A stretch of 64,000 nt of DNA, from positions 124,001-188,000 of the forward strand of contig ONJB01000004.1 of assembly GCA_900318015.1 (NCBI GenBank). The letters run 5' to 3'. The notes under the pieces were generated by a model, which was not told where the DNA came from, ran no database searches, and saw nothing but the letters and a program-made list of their open reading frames with translations. This document shows positions 17,377 to 26,676 of this stretch, piece after piece. Origin of the DNA: an uncultured Bacteroidales bacterium. GTDB lineage: Bacteria; Bacteroidota; Bacteroidia; Bacteroidales; UBA932. The stretch's first letter is position 1; every line of letters begins with the position of its first letter. Made by a program: the position numbers and the translations under genes.

Positions 17377-18375
17377 CTATCGGACGCTATAGAAAGGAAG
17401 TTTGAAGCCAAACAACCATCTCGTCCACTTATTTCCCCTTACTAACAAGGCCATCTCATAGGAGACATATAGCACAGCCAAAGAAATCAGAGGAGTAATA
17501 ACATAGCCATATAACCCTTCATTCCAAATCAACGGATTAAAGCCTATCATCCCGGTAATCAAATTCATGCAGTTCTTCATCACTTTACAGATAATGAAGA
17601 TTTGAAGAATATAAACTGCCAAAGTCTCTTTTCCCGACACCGCGATAAAGTCAAACAGTTTCGTGCGATGCGCAGCATAGTATTCATAGATGATATTGAA
17701 CACGCTAATAAAGGCAATGCTACCCACCAAACCTATCACATATCGAAATGCCACAATCATTATACTGCTAAGCGTTAGCTTCGCGAAGTATGTTCCCGTG
17801 TTCCAAATTGTAAAACCTGTTTTCCAGAAGCAAAGAAGAATAATAAAAAAGCCCCCCCCCGTTATCAAAGAAACCTTGTTGAAAATAGCCATCTTATACT
17901 CACTAATAAAATAGCCCAAAGCGAAAAAAGGGAATAGATAAGAGAGGTTACTTAGTCGAAATGGCACGAAGTTCAAACCCACTGTAATCAGAATGCAGAT
18001 TAGAATCCGGATCCTGTTACTCCTGATACACTTGACGATAATTGAAAGGATGACCGAACTTAAGAAAACCGCCCAGAGGAAATATAGAGAACCTAAAGAC
18101 CTCCCGTAACTAATCGCCAAATCCCAAATGACCGTTGGGACAAGGATTGAGGTAATTTTATCGGTCAGAATGACACCAAGATTCCTTTTCGACAAAGAAA
18201 AATACAGAAAGTACCCTGATATAACCATAAATAATGGCATATCGTATGTGCGAATTATCCAATGTATAGCAACATTATTTGGAGCATCAACAAGCAGGTT
18301 GGTAATCACGTGCCCCCATATAACTCCAAACATAAGGATTCCCTTAAAGAAATCCATTTTCTCATCTCTCTCCAT
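17377..18375 (-). CDS. Acyltransferase-3 family O-acetyltransferase with G9 tract
   Basis: Integral membrane protein of 332 residues with the acyltransferase-3 opening (RDEKMDFFKGILMFGVIWGH, where the terminal His matches the family's catalytic region) and MPLFMVISGYF. About ten membrane segments follow. These enzymes O-acetylate surface glycans. The coding strand contains nine consecutive G at 17852-17860 next to six T; a length change would shift the frame mid-protein, so expression could be phase variable. The start overlaps the flippase gene by 14 bases. Confidence 0.85.
   Translation of the reverse strand: MERDEKMDFFKGILMFGVIWGHVITNLLVDAPNNVAIHWIIRTYDMPLFMVISGYFLYFSLSKRNLGVILTDKITSILVPTVIWDLAISYGRSLGSLYFLWAVFLSSVILSIIVKCIRSNRIRILICILITVGLNFVPFRLSNLSYLFPFFALGYFISEYKMAIFNKVSLITGGGFFIILLCFWKTGFTIWNTGTYFAKLTLSSIMIVAFRYVIGLVGSIAFISVFNIIYEYYAAHRTKLFDFIAVSGKETLAVYILQIFIICKVMKNCMNLITGMIGFNPLIWNEGLYGYVITPLISLAVLYVSYEMALLVRGNKWTRWLFGFKLPFYSVR
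17852..17860 (-). repeat. G9 homopolymer tract, possible phase-variation switch
   Basis: Nine C on the plus strand (nine G in the coding direction) encode three glycines in the acyltransferase. It is the longest such run noticed in this A+T-rich gene and is placed so that slippage would truncate the protein. Confidence 0.6.
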
Positions 18376-19840
18376 CGTGTTTGTTACTAGTGAGAATCCT
18401 TCTCTTTATGAAATCTTTGGCCATCTCGATATATGGGCAAACCTCTTTGTAATAAAACAAACGTATGACAACTATTGACGAAAGCGTCCCTGTCAAAATC
18501 TGCAAAAGCAATTTAGTAACATAGCCCACATCTACCTTACCAACCAAGTAAACACAACCAGCCACTACACCCCCCATAACCAGAGTAGGAATAATATCAT
18601 AAAACAAGTCTTTTATGGAGTAGTTTATCTGACGACCAGAAAAACCTGTGTTAAGCAAGAAGGCAAAGAAACCATACAAAACGCTAGACCACAACATCGC
18701 ATAAATCCCGACAAAAATACCTACAATCAAGGGGATTATGGCAACAACTCGTTTTATTATTTCCAAAAACAAATAGAGATCAGAACGTCCCTTCACCATT
18801 AAGATATTTAAACTCAAGGAACTTACTGGATAGAATAAAACTTGTAGACACAGAATCGGAAGATATTTTACTGCGACATCCCATTGGGGACCAATAATTG
18901 AGAAAATAAGTGCTTCTGAAGAAGCAGCAACTCCTAAAAGCAGTAATGATGTCACTAGCATTAATAACTTAATTAGCCTCCTGAACGATTCTCTTAATCG
19001 TTCCGACTCGTCCTGTATTGTCGATAATGCAGGAAATGTAACTCTTTGCATTATAGAAGTAATGTGGGTCGAAAAAATATCAGAAAACTGTTTGGCGCGA
19101 GTGTATTGTCCCAAAGATGCTGGCGTATAAAACTTGCCAATAACAATCTGATATGATTCATTCCAAATAGAACCGATAATACCGGAGACCATTATTTTCC
19201 AGCCAAACTTAAACATTCTTTTAAAAGAAACCGCAGAAAACTGTAAAGATGGCCGCCACTTGGATAGAACCCACAACATAATTGATTGAAGCAAATACCT
19301 TGACAACTGTTGCCCGACCAAACTCCACACTCCCATCCCATAGTAGGCCATCACAATACCTACTACTCCACTTGTTATTGATGCGATAACAGATACTAAT
19401 GCCTGACTTTTGAAATCAATTGCTCTGACAAGCAAAGCTCTTTGTACTGCTGAAAAAGAGTTAATAAGCAGAACTGCGCTCATTGCCCTCGTTAGCCAAA
19501 GGAGTTCTTCGCGTTTAAAAAAGGAGGCTATTAACGGAGCAAGAGTGAATAGCAAAAATGACATCAGTATGCCCAATACAACATTAGAATAAAAAGCGGT
19601 ACTGAAATCCAACTGCCCAGCTTTTTTATCTCGTATGATGGCTGTTGTCAATCCACTATCAACGACCGATTGAAACAGTGCTATAAAAATGGCTATTATA
19701 CCTATCAATCCATACTCTTCCGGAGTAAGCATCCTTGCCAAGATGATTCCGACCAAAAATGTTATTCCGGAATTAGCGGCAGCATCAATGACGCTCCACA
19801 CAACTCCGTTAGCGGTCTTATTCGTCAGAGATTCACTCAT
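18362..19840 (-). CDS. wzx: Wzx-type polysaccharide flippase, 492 aa
   Basis: MOP-superfamily exporter with about 14 membrane segments. The N-terminus (TNGVVWSVIDAAANSGITFL) and RMLTPEEYGLIGI match the lipopolysaccharide flippase group, followed by SFLLFTLAPLIASFF and the PASLGQYTRAKQFSD loop. It moves undecaprenyl-linked repeat units to the periplasmic side for the polymerase at 13292. The stop of the upstream Glyphos gene overlaps its ATG as ATGA. Confidence 0.9.
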   Translation of the reverse strand: MSESLTNKTANGVVWSVIDAAANSGITFLVGIILARMLTPEEYGLIGIIAIFIALFQSVVDSGLTTAIIRDKKAGQLDFSTAFYSNVVLGILMSFLLFTLAPLIASFFKREELLWLTRAMSAVLLINSFSAVQRALLVRAIDFKSQALVSVIASITSGVVGIVMAYYGMGVWSLVGQQLSRYLLQSIMLWVLSKWRPSLQFSAVSFKRMFKFGWKIMVSGIIGSIWNESYQIVIGKFYTPASLGQYTRAKQFSDIFSTHITSIMQRVTFPALSTIQDESERLRESFRRLIKLLMLVTSLLLLGVAASSEALIFSIIGPQWDVAVKYLPILCLQVLFYPVSSLSLNILMVKGRSDLYLFLEIIKRVVAIIPLIVGIFVGIYAMLWSSVLYGFFAFLLNTGFSGRQINYSIKDLFYDIIPTLVMGGVVAGCVYLVGKVDVGYVTKLLLQILTGTLSSIVVIRLFYYKEVCPYIEMAKDFIKRRILTSNKHDGER

Positions 19841-21024
19841 TTACTAAGCATTCCTTGAAGAATCTTAAAACTTCGCTCACTCGACTTGTCATCATAGAAC
19901 TCATTAAAGAAACGCCATTCACTGATATTCGGAATGAAAGCACTGTTCTTATCGAGGGATTGTCTAATACTTGATAGCAGATGCTGCTCCGTTTTACATA
20001 TTGTGCCGACCTTCGCTAATTTATCTGCGCCAAAATATACATCATTATCTTCCTTTTCATAATCGTCATAATGATAAAACAAAATAGGCTTCTTCAGAAG
20101 CATATAGTCGATGAAGCAACTTGACCAATCAGTAATAAGAACGTCAGAAACAAAAAGAAGCTCTTGCGGATCAACGGAATAGTCAAAAGACATTTCTTTG
20201 AAACAGTCTGGGGCTTCCCTGCATTGATATTTCTTCAACATATTAATGTGCTGCTTCCAAACAAAAACGATATTATTCTCTTGGAAGAAACGAATTGCCT
20301 CGGGATTATCTATGAATACGTGAGGCGGTGGATCGCCTAAACCATAAGATCTATGGGTTGGCATATATGATACAATTGTCTGATCATTACTTATGCCATA
20401 TTTTGATCTAATAGCTTTTGCGTCAAGATGCAGAAACGCATCTGTTCTTGGCTGCCCCGTCACGAAGACATTGTTATTCCTCATAGCTTGCACCATCTTC
20501 TCTTTAAAGAATTCAGATGTCACCGGGGAGAAGCATGAATACTCTAATTTATAATTATATACGAACCACTTTATTAAAAGTGATTTGACACGCGAGATGA
20601 AACTTATTTTAACAGACTTCTTTAGCACGTTGTCGTAATACACTTTCTTTGCTGCAATCCCATGCATTAAGTATGCGAGTTTTTGATGAGGGAAAGTGAA
20701 GAGAATATCATTAAACCATGATGATACTATTTTAATCTCTGCGATATGAGAATAATATGCTCCTTTAATAGAGAGGTTATTGAGAACGGGTATTCCTCTT
20801 AATTTCAACTCCTGAAATACATCTGGTGAGCAAGTAATCCAATATGCTTCGATTTCCGGATGAGTATCCCTCACATATTCAAAGAGGTACTTAGAGTTTT
20901 GTGCATATTTTCTACCGACATCAGATCCAAACAACCATAAGTTCTTTTTCGGCTTGAAGATATGGCGTAAAGGGGCAAAAGCCATACCTAACATAATTGA
21001 TTTGATTCTATTTCTCACATCCAT
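19837..21024 (-). CDS. CDP-glycerol glycerophosphotransferase-like (TagB/TagF family), 395 aa
   Basis: Family features: LWLFGSDVGRKYAQNSKYLFE near the N-terminus, VSYMPTHRSYG, and the donor-site block VLITDWSSCFIDYMLLKKPI followed by LFYHYDDYE. Known members move glycerol- or ribitol-phosphate from CDP-alcohols to glycans. Here the adjacent upstream genes make a phosphonate and include cytidylyltransferase domains, so the donor may be a CMP-activated phosphonate; that is inference. There is no obvious glycerol-3-phosphate cytidylyltransferase gene intact in the window. Confidence 0.85.
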   Translation of the reverse strand: MDVRNRIKSIMLGMAFAPLRHIFKPKKNLWLFGSDVGRKYAQNSKYLFEYVRDTHPEIEAYWITCSPDVFQELKLRGIPVLNNLSIKGAYYSHIAEIKIVSSWFNDILFTFPHQKLAYLMHGIAAKKVYYDNVLKKSVKISFISRVKSLLIKWFVYNYKLEYSCFSPVTSEFFKEKMVQAMRNNNVFVTGQPRTDAFLHLDAKAIRSKYGISNDQTIVSYMPTHRSYGLGDPPPHVFIDNPEAIRFFQENNIVFVWKQHINMLKKYQCREAPDCFKEMSFDYSVDPQELLFVSDVLITDWSSCFIDYMLLKKPILFYHYDDYEKEDNDVYFGADKLAKVGTICKTEQHLLSSIRQSLDKNSAFIPNISEWRFFNEFYDDKSSERSFKILQGMLSK

Positions 21025-21040
21025 AGAGCGACAATTCTGA

Positions 21041-22162
21041 TTAATGAATTATTATTGAGTAAAGCTCTTTAATGGCTTCTCGACTCAACTCAATTGGATT
21101 GTTTTTAAGTCTTATGGGATTAACGGAAGACGCTAGAAGCTCAATACTTTCATCTCTCGTCAGCGCGACAGGATTCTTCAATTCCATATCTACCATCATC
21201 TGGCGGAATAGAGCAATGGCATCGGCAGGGGTTTTGCATCCCATAGTTAGAGCAATTTGATTGAAAATGCTATGCAAATACTCCTGCCCACGGCTATCAA
21301 TGCACTTATCCATATTGTCCATCATATACTCCCAAATCTCGGGCAGAACAACTGCTACGGCATGGCCATGGGGTAACTTGAAAAGAGAGGTGATTTTATA
21401 GCTGAATGCATGGGCAGCTGTAGTTTGCGCGATATTGATAGCGCGTCCACCATAATTAGCAGCTATCATAATCTGTAATGCAGAAGCATCATTATTCTCG
21501 AAAATATACTTGCGCCAGTTGGCCAATATAAGATCAACGGCCTTGCAGCTATACTCATGGCTCTCTTCAGTAGAGTTGACACTCCACCAAGACTCAATAC
21601 CCTGGCAGAGCGCATCCATCATCGTGCATTTCTTCTGGTATAGGGGGAGCGTTTTCAACACAGAAGGCTCCAAAACGGCATAATCGGGAAGGACACCGTC
21701 ATTGGTGACTGTCTGCTTTGCGCCTTCATAATACATCACAGCATTGTGGGTGGATTCGCTCCCGGTACCAGCGGTCGTAGGGATTGCGATGAAGGGAATC
21801 TTCGCCCTGTCGATCGAAAGCTGTTTGGTCACCAGAGGAGGAATGATTGCATCATTTCCTTCTTCAGCGAGAACCGCGAGTTTGATGCACTTGGCGACGT
21901 CGATGGCGCTACCCCCACCGACAGCGAGGATTGTGTCGCAACCGGATGACTTCAAGGAATTGATCCCCCGGGACACCTGCTCATAGAGCGGATTCGGTGT
22001 GAAATCCGAGAAAACGACCTTGTCATCGACAGGAAGGTTTTCGATCGAATCTTTAATGTTGAGAAAGGGATATGACGAGTCGACGACCAGGAACAGTTTC
22101 CGGCAACCGACCTCACGGAGGAGGTCTGGAAGGCTACTTATCCCATTGACAATTTTTTGCAT
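21041..22162 (-). CDS. Phosphonoacetaldehyde reductase, iron-containing alcohol dehydrogenase
   Basis: Type III iron alcohol dehydrogenase: FTPNPLYEQV, the NAD(P) motif GGGSAIDVAK (residues 82-91), IPTTAGTGSES, and metal ligands in TAAHAFSYKI and LPHGHAVAV. Placement directly after phosphonopyruvate decarboxylase and PEP mutase (gaps of three and four bases) assigns it to reducing phosphonoacetaldehyde to 2-hydroxyethylphosphonate. No 2-aminoethylphosphonate transaminase gene is present, so the hydroxy product is the expected end of this branch. Other aldehyde substrates are possible. Confidence 0.85.
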   Translation of the reverse strand: MQKIVNGISSLPDLLREVGCRKLFLVVDSSYPFLNIKDSIENLPVDDKVVFSDFTPNPLYEQVSRGINSLKSSGCDTILAVGGGSAIDVAKCIKLAVLAEEGNDAIIPPLVTKQLSIDRAKIPFIAIPTTAGTGSESTHNAVMYYEGAKQTVTNDGVLPDYAVLEPSVLKTLPLYQKKCTMMDALCQGIESWWSVNSTEESHEYSCKAVDLILANWRKYIFENNDASALQIMIAANYGGRAINIAQTTAAHAFSYKITSLFKLPHGHAVAVVLPEIWEYMMDNMDKCIDSRGQEYLHSIFNQIALTMGCKTPADAIALFRQMMVDMELKNPVALTRDESIELLASSVNPIRLKNNPIELSREAIKELYSIIIH

Positions 22163-22165
22163 AAC

Positions 22166-23293
22166 CTAATCCTTGAGGAAACCCATAAAGGCTTCTTTGT
22201 TCTGGATGGGCGTCGTCGTGGGGCGCCCCAGGTCTTTCCGGTTGCCCTTTTTGACGCAGACCTGGATGAGGACGGGACCTTCGAGATTCTTCACTCTGTT
22301 CAGAATGGCAGTGAGTTCCTCCTTGTTGTCAGCACTGAAGGTGGCTTTGTAGCCAACAGCCTTGGCAATGGCGCAAAGGTCGATGTCTAACCCCACGGTG
22401 GGTTGTCCTCCTACGGAGTCATGGGCGCCATTGTTGAAGACAACGTGTATGTAGTTCTTCGGCGCTTTCTCAGCCACGATAGCCATCCCGCCCATGTGCA
22501 TGATGGCAGCGCCGTCCCCATCGAAGCACCAGATCCGGCGATCGGGCTTTTCGAGCGCAATCCCCAGGGCAATCTGGGAGGCATGACCCATCGAACCGAC
22601 CGTCAGGAAATCCTTCTCGTGCCCTTCACCCTTAGAGGTCCGGTATTCAAACAGTTCTCGGCTGATCATCCCCGTGGTGGAAACGATGGCGTCTCTTCCG
22701 CACAGGGAAGCAGCCACGGTCTGGATGGCTTCCTCGCGACTCAGCGACAGGTCGTTTTTGCGGACATTCTGAAGCGTATAAGCATCAAATGTATCCTTCT
22801 CTATGACAAGTGCATATAATTCATTCGTTGCCCCCATATGGGCGACAGCCTCGTCCACCTGCCTCACAGCTTCCTTTACGTCCTTGCTCAAGACGGCGTG
22901 GGCGATGCCCATTGTCTCAAGAAGCGCAAGGGTAACCTTTCCCTGCTTCACGTGCTGCGGCTCGTCGTGGACGCCGGGGCGGCCCCGCCAGCCAATCAGA
23001 AGCAATACCGGGATGTTGTAGACGTCCTTGTCTGTCAGCGAGGCAAGCGGGTTGATGACATTCCCTTCGCCGGAATTCTGCATATAGACGCAACCAATCT
23101 TGCCCGTCGCCAGATGGTAGCCGGCCGCAAGGCCGATGGCTCCGCCTTCGTTCGCGGCGATGATGTTGTGTCGCCCATCCAGGTTATCGGAAATATAGGC
23201 GCAGACATTCTTTAGCAGACTGTCCGGAACGCCGGCGAAGAAATCGATCCCGTGGGAACGGAGGGTGTCGATGAAGAACTTGGGACTGATCAT
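22166..23293 (-). CDS. aepY: Phosphonopyruvate decarboxylase
   Basis: Thiamine diphosphate enzyme of 375 residues. It opens with DTLRSHGIDFFAGVPDSLLK, has the IIAANEGGAIGLAAGYHLAT pocket with catalytic Glu, and WRGRPGVHDEPQH, which is diagnostic of phosphonopyruvate/sulfopyruvate decarboxylases. The TPP motif is FDGDGAAIMHMGG ending in NN (VVFNNGAHDS). It makes phosphonoacetaldehyde from phosphonopyruvate and drives the unfavourable PEP mutase step. It lies between the mutase and the reductase in one operon. Confidence 0.93.
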   Translation of the reverse strand: MISPKFFIDTLRSHGIDFFAGVPDSLLKNVCAYISDNLDGRHNIIAANEGGAIGLAAGYHLATGKIGCVYMQNSGEGNVINPLASLTDKDVYNIPVLLLIGWRGRPGVHDEPQHVKQGKVTLALLETMGIAHAVLSKDVKEAVRQVDEAVAHMGATNELYALVIEKDTFDAYTLQNVRKNDLSLSREEAIQTVAASLCGRDAIVSTTGMISRELFEYRTSKGEGHEKDFLTVGSMGHASQIALGIALEKPDRRIWCFDGDGAAIMHMGGMAIVAEKAPKNYIHVVFNNGAHDSVGGQPTVGLDIDLCAIAKAVGYKATFSADNKEELTAILNRVKNLEGPVLIQVCVKKGNRKDLGRPTTTPIQNKEAFMGFLKD

Positions 23294-23297
23294 GGGA

Positions 23298-25307
23298 CTA
23301 TTCCTCTGGAATCAGGTTGATGATTTCCTCGATGGACATGCACATGTCGTCGCATTCCTTGGCTCGGTGGTGCTCCAAGATTGTCTTGGCAGCGTTCTGC
23401 ATGGCCGGAAAGCCGGTGCGAGTTAGTTGATTGGCATAGATAACCACGTTGACCCCCCTTTCCTTGAACTCCTGTTCCGTAACCGTATTGAACGAGGTCG
23501 GAACGACAACTATCGGAGTCGAGGTGTTCTTCTCACGGAACTTAGCCACGAACTCGAAGATCTCCGCGGGATCCTTCTTGCGGCTGTGAATCATGATGGC
23601 GTCGGCACCTGCCTCACTGAACGCAAATGCACGGGCTAGCGCGTCTTCCATACCCCGTTCCAGAATCAAGCTCTCGATTCGGGCGCAAATCATGAACTCC
23701 CGGGTCTTTTGGGCATGCTTGCCGGCACGGATCTTCTCGCAAAAGTTCTCGATGCTGTCCTGGGTCTGCTTCACCTCGGTTCCGAACAGGCTGTTCTTCT
23801 TCAGGCCAGTCTTATCTTCAATGATAACCATGCTTACACCCATACGCTCAAGGGTGCGGACCGTATAGACAAAGTGCTCGGTCAAACCGCCGGTGTCCCC
23901 GTCAAAGATAATGGGCTTGGTGGTGACTTCCATGATATCGTCAATCGTGCGGAAGCGGCTGGTCATGTCAACCAGCTCAATGTCCGGTTTCCCCTTTGCT
24001 GTAGAATCGCAAAGACTGCTCACCCACATGGCGTCGAATTGATATGTTTTGCCTTCCTGGAGGACGGTCGTTTTCTCGACGATTAAGCCAGTGATGCCGC
24101 TATGGGCCTCCATAGCAGTTACCAATCCCTTCATATTGATGAGCTTGCGCAGGCGACCACGACGGACATCTGGCATTGCGGCCTCCGCACGATGGTTGGC
24201 ATCCAGCTCCTTATATACAGGGTTGTTGCTATAGGGGTACTCGACCAACTGACCACCATACTCGGCAAGCACCTCGCATACTTCCTGGCGTATGGGTTTC
24301 TGGAAACCCTCACACCAGTCGTTGCCGTGAACCACATAGTTTGGTTTCAGTTCTCGAAGGTTCTTGGCATAACTCAATGCATCCTGGGTCACCACGCGCT
24401 CTACGCCGGCCAGATTCTCGAACAGGGCCTTACGCTCCGAGAACGGAATCAGAGGATAACGCTTGAAACTGCTGACTGATTCATCAGAAAGGACGCCTAT
24501 AATCAAGCGGCCAAGACGGCGAGCCTTATTGATGATGGCCATATGGCCACTATGAAGATACTCCGTGCTGAAGCACATATACACCGTACGCTCGTTCACC
24601 TCCGCCACCTTCTGGCTCACCACCTTCAGGTCTTCAGGGGTATCGATCTCTGCACATAGCATATCTTGTACATCACATGGATAGATCTTGCACTGGCCAG
24701 AGATTTCATTGAAAGCGTTTTCAGCATACACCTTACGATTATCGCTCTCGCAGAACTTCTCTATGTTAGCAAGCCACACCAGCCAGTCATCTTTTTTAAT
24801 CTTGTAAAGAGGCTGGGCCGCCATTGCACTCTCAAAGAATTCGATGCCTACCTTATTGATGCGACCATTTTTGATGACAGCCTTGAAATCCTTTTCCGGG
24901 AGGGGCAGGGTGCTGCTCACGGCCATGCAGCTATTATCATTATCAATCACAGCCTCCATAACACGACTCTCAAAAACCAGATCGCCATGCATTAGGATGA
25001 TGTCGTCATCCTTCAACTGATCTTTGGCGCAGTAGATGCTATAGATGTAGTTAGTCTTATCGTAAAGAGGATTATTAACAAAGGTATATTTCAACGGAAG
25101 GTGAAGGGCGTTGCAGTATTCAACCAAAACCTTGTCGTAATAACCAGTAGTCATAACCACCTCTTCCACTCCGAACGAGACAAGAATACGTAACTGCCGA
25201 CTTAGAATCGTATTCTTAAATGAAATCTCCGTCATACACTTCGGATGTTCATTGGTTATGACGCCCATGCGAGAGCCTAAGCCCGAGTTTAAGATTAATG
25301 CTTTCAT
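23298..25307 (-). CDS. aepX: Three-domain PEP mutase: NTP transferase + cytidylyltransferase + mutase
   Basis: Residues 1-235 are a MobA-like nucleotidyltransferase (LNSGLGSRM at 6-14, PKCM, MHGDLVFE). Residues about 238-370 are a TagD/CTP_transf_like domain with LHSGHMAIINKA (HxGH at 252-255) and SERKALFENL. Residues about 378-669 are PEP mutase with FDGDTGG and the catalytic EDKTGLKKNS (497-506). The mutase converts PEP to phosphonopyruvate. The two nucleotidyltransferase domains are likely to make a CMP-activated phosphonate for transfer to glycan, as is known for CTP:phosphonate cytidylyltransferases fused to phosphonate genes. Mutase activity is well supported; which N-terminal domain is active is not known. 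Confidence 0.9.
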   Translation of the reverse strand: MKALILNSGLGSRMGVITNEHPKCMTEISFKNTILSRQLRILVSFGVEEVVMTTGYYDKVLVEYCNALHLPLKYTFVNNPLYDKTNYIYSIYCAKDQLKDDDIILMHGDLVFESRVMEAVIDNDNSCMAVSSTLPLPEKDFKAVIKNGRINKVGIEFFESAMAAQPLYKIKKDDWLVWLANIEKFCESDNRKVYAENAFNEISGQCKIYPCDVQDMLCAEIDTPEDLKVVSQKVAEVNERTVYMCFSTEYLHSGHMAIINKARRLGRLIIGVLSDESVSSFKRYPLIPFSERKALFENLAGVERVVTQDALSYAKNLRELKPNYVVHGNDWCEGFQKPIRQEVCEVLAEYGGQLVEYPYSNNPVYKELDANHRAEAAMPDVRRGRLRKLINMKGLVTAMEAHSGITGLIVEKTTVLQEGKTYQFDAMWVSSLCDSTAKGKPDIELVDMTSRFRTIDDIMEVTTKPIIFDGDTGGLTEHFVYTVRTLERMGVSMVIIEDKTGLKKNSLFGTEVKQTQDSIENFCEKIRAGKHAQKTREFMICARIESLILERGMEDALARAFAFSEAGADAIMIHSRKKDPAEIFEFVAKFREKNTSTPIVVVPTSFNTVTEQEFKERGVNVVIYANQLTRTGFPAMQNAAKTILEHHRAKECDDMCMSIEEIINLIPEE

Positions 25308-25430
25308 TAAACCATTATTGTCTTATTGTTCTTCTAATCAATTGGTTATTTCACTTGTACAAAACATCACAAGCAATCTGATAAAACATACAATGGAGGA
25401 TTCTCATACGAATCCATAGCCATCATTATT

Positions 25431-26534
25431 TCATTGAAAATATACCTTATACCATTCCGCGAACTTCCTCAACCCCTCCCTCAACGTGATCTTCGGCGTA
25501 AAACCGAAATCCCGTTCAAGTGCGGATGCATCGGCATAGGTGGTGGGGACGTCTCCCGGCTGCATGGGCACGAGTTCCTTATGGGCTTCGAAATCGTAGT
25601 CCTTGGGAAGCACTCCGGCTCGCACGAGTTCCTCCTGGAGGATATTGACAAAGTCCAGCAGGTTCTCGGGCTGGCCGCCTCCGATGTTGTAGACGGCATA
25701 CGGAGGGATGGGAAGCCCGTCCTCGCCGTTCTTCTTTTCCGGAGCCTTGCGCATAACCCGAACGATGCCTTCCACGATGTCATCGACATAGGTGAAATCC
25801 CGTCGGCAGTTGCCGTAGTTATAGATCTGGATGGTCTGGCCTTTCAGCAATTTGTTCGTGAAGCCGAAATAGGCCATGTCCGGACGCCCTGCGGGGCCGT
25901 AGACGGTGAAGAATCGGAGGCCTGTGGACGGGATATTGTAAAGCTTGGAATAGCAATGGGCAAAGAGTTCGTTGCTCTTTTTGGTTGCGGCATACAGGCT
26001 CACCGGATTATCCACCCTGTCGTCCGTGCTGAAAGGGACTTTCTTGTTGCCGCCGTAGACGCTGCTGGAGCTGGCGTAGACCAGATGCTGGACACCCTGG
26101 TATCCGGGATTCCCGGTCTCGGTTGACCCGGGAATGCCGTCATACGAGTGCCGGCAAGCCTCCAGGATGTTGTAGAACCCAATCATGTTGCTCTGGATAT
26201 ACGCATCCGGGTTCTCGATGCTATACCGGACACCCGCCTGCGCCGCGAGGTTCACGACGATGTCGAAGTGGTTTTCCTCGAAGAGGCTGTCGATGAGGGC
26301 CTTGTCGGCGAGGTCGCCCTTGATGAACTTGTAGGTATGGTGCGGGGCGGTCGCGGCCTTCTCTTGGATCTTGCGCAGACGGTACTCCTTGAGCGAAGGA
26401 TCATAGTAGTCGTTTAGGTTATCAAGGCCAACGATGCTGAGGGGCTCTTGGGAATCCAGGAGCCGCAGCACGAGGTTGGAGCCTATGAAGCCGGCGGAGC
26501 CGGTGATGAGGAGGGATTGGGGATTTTGTGACAT
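25431..26534 (-). CDS. UDP-glucuronate 4-epimerase-like protein
   Basis: Extended short-chain dehydrogenase of 367 residues: GSAGFIGSNL, LDNLNDYYDPSLKEYRL (diagnostic of UDP-glucuronate epimerases), NLAAQAGVRYSIENP, YASSSSVYGGN and YAATKKSNEL (Y-x3-K), and RFFTVYGPAGRPDMAYF. It would provide UDP-galacturonate to the locus. A family 1 palindromic repeat (26109-26135) adds about 15 residues (DGIPGSTETGNPGYQ) between CRHSY and VQHLVYASSS, in frame and in a surface loop. Directly upstream is a truncated rmlA remnant. Confidence 0.92.
   Translation of the reverse strand: MSQNPQSLLITGSAGFIGSNLVLRLLDSQEPLSIVGLDNLNDYYDPSLKEYRLRKIQEKAATAPHHTYKFIKGDLADKALIDSLFEENHFDIVVNLAAQAGVRYSIENPDAYIQSNMIGFYNILEACRHSYDGIPGSTETGNPGYQGVQHLVYASSSSVYGGNKKVPFSTDDRVDNPVSLYAATKKSNELFAHCYSKLYNIPSTGLRFFTVYGPAGRPDMAYFGFTNKLLKGQTIQIYNYGNCRRDFTYVDDIVEGIVRVMRKAPEKKNGEDGLPIPPYAVYNIGGGQPENLLDFVNILQEELVRAGVLPKDYDFEAHKELVPMQPGDVPTTYADASALERDFGFTPKITLREGLRKFAEWYKVYFQ
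26109..26135. repeat. Palindromic repeat, family 1, inside UDP-glucuronate epimerase
   Basis: Arms ATTCCCGG (26109-26116) and CCGGGAAT (26128-26135) around a longer spacer. Compared with family knowledge (usual text ACRHYGVKHLVYASS), this is an in-frame insertion. Confidence 0.8.
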
Positions 26535-26535
26535 A

Positions 26536-26628
26536 CTAGTCTTTGATGGGCAGAAGCTGCTTGCTGACGAGCTTGGTGATGGGGTATAATCTTGTGCCGG
26601 AGACGGTGGGGAGGACGATGCCTTTCAT
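26536..26628 (-). pseudogene. Truncated rmlA 5' fragment, copy 1
   Basis: Thirty codons beginning [19 protein letters not shown] and [11 protein letters not shown], then a stop. RmlA (glucose-1-phosphate thymidylyltransferase) starts [19 protein letters not shown], so this is its N-terminus with the catalytic GG already altered. It ends one base before the epimerase start. A second copy lies at 27535-27669; together they flank the Abi-alpha gene as direct repeats. Confidence 0.85.
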
Positions 26629-26676
26629 GAGTTAAGTGGAGTTTGATCGTTATTCCAGGACCCGCATTGCTTATTA

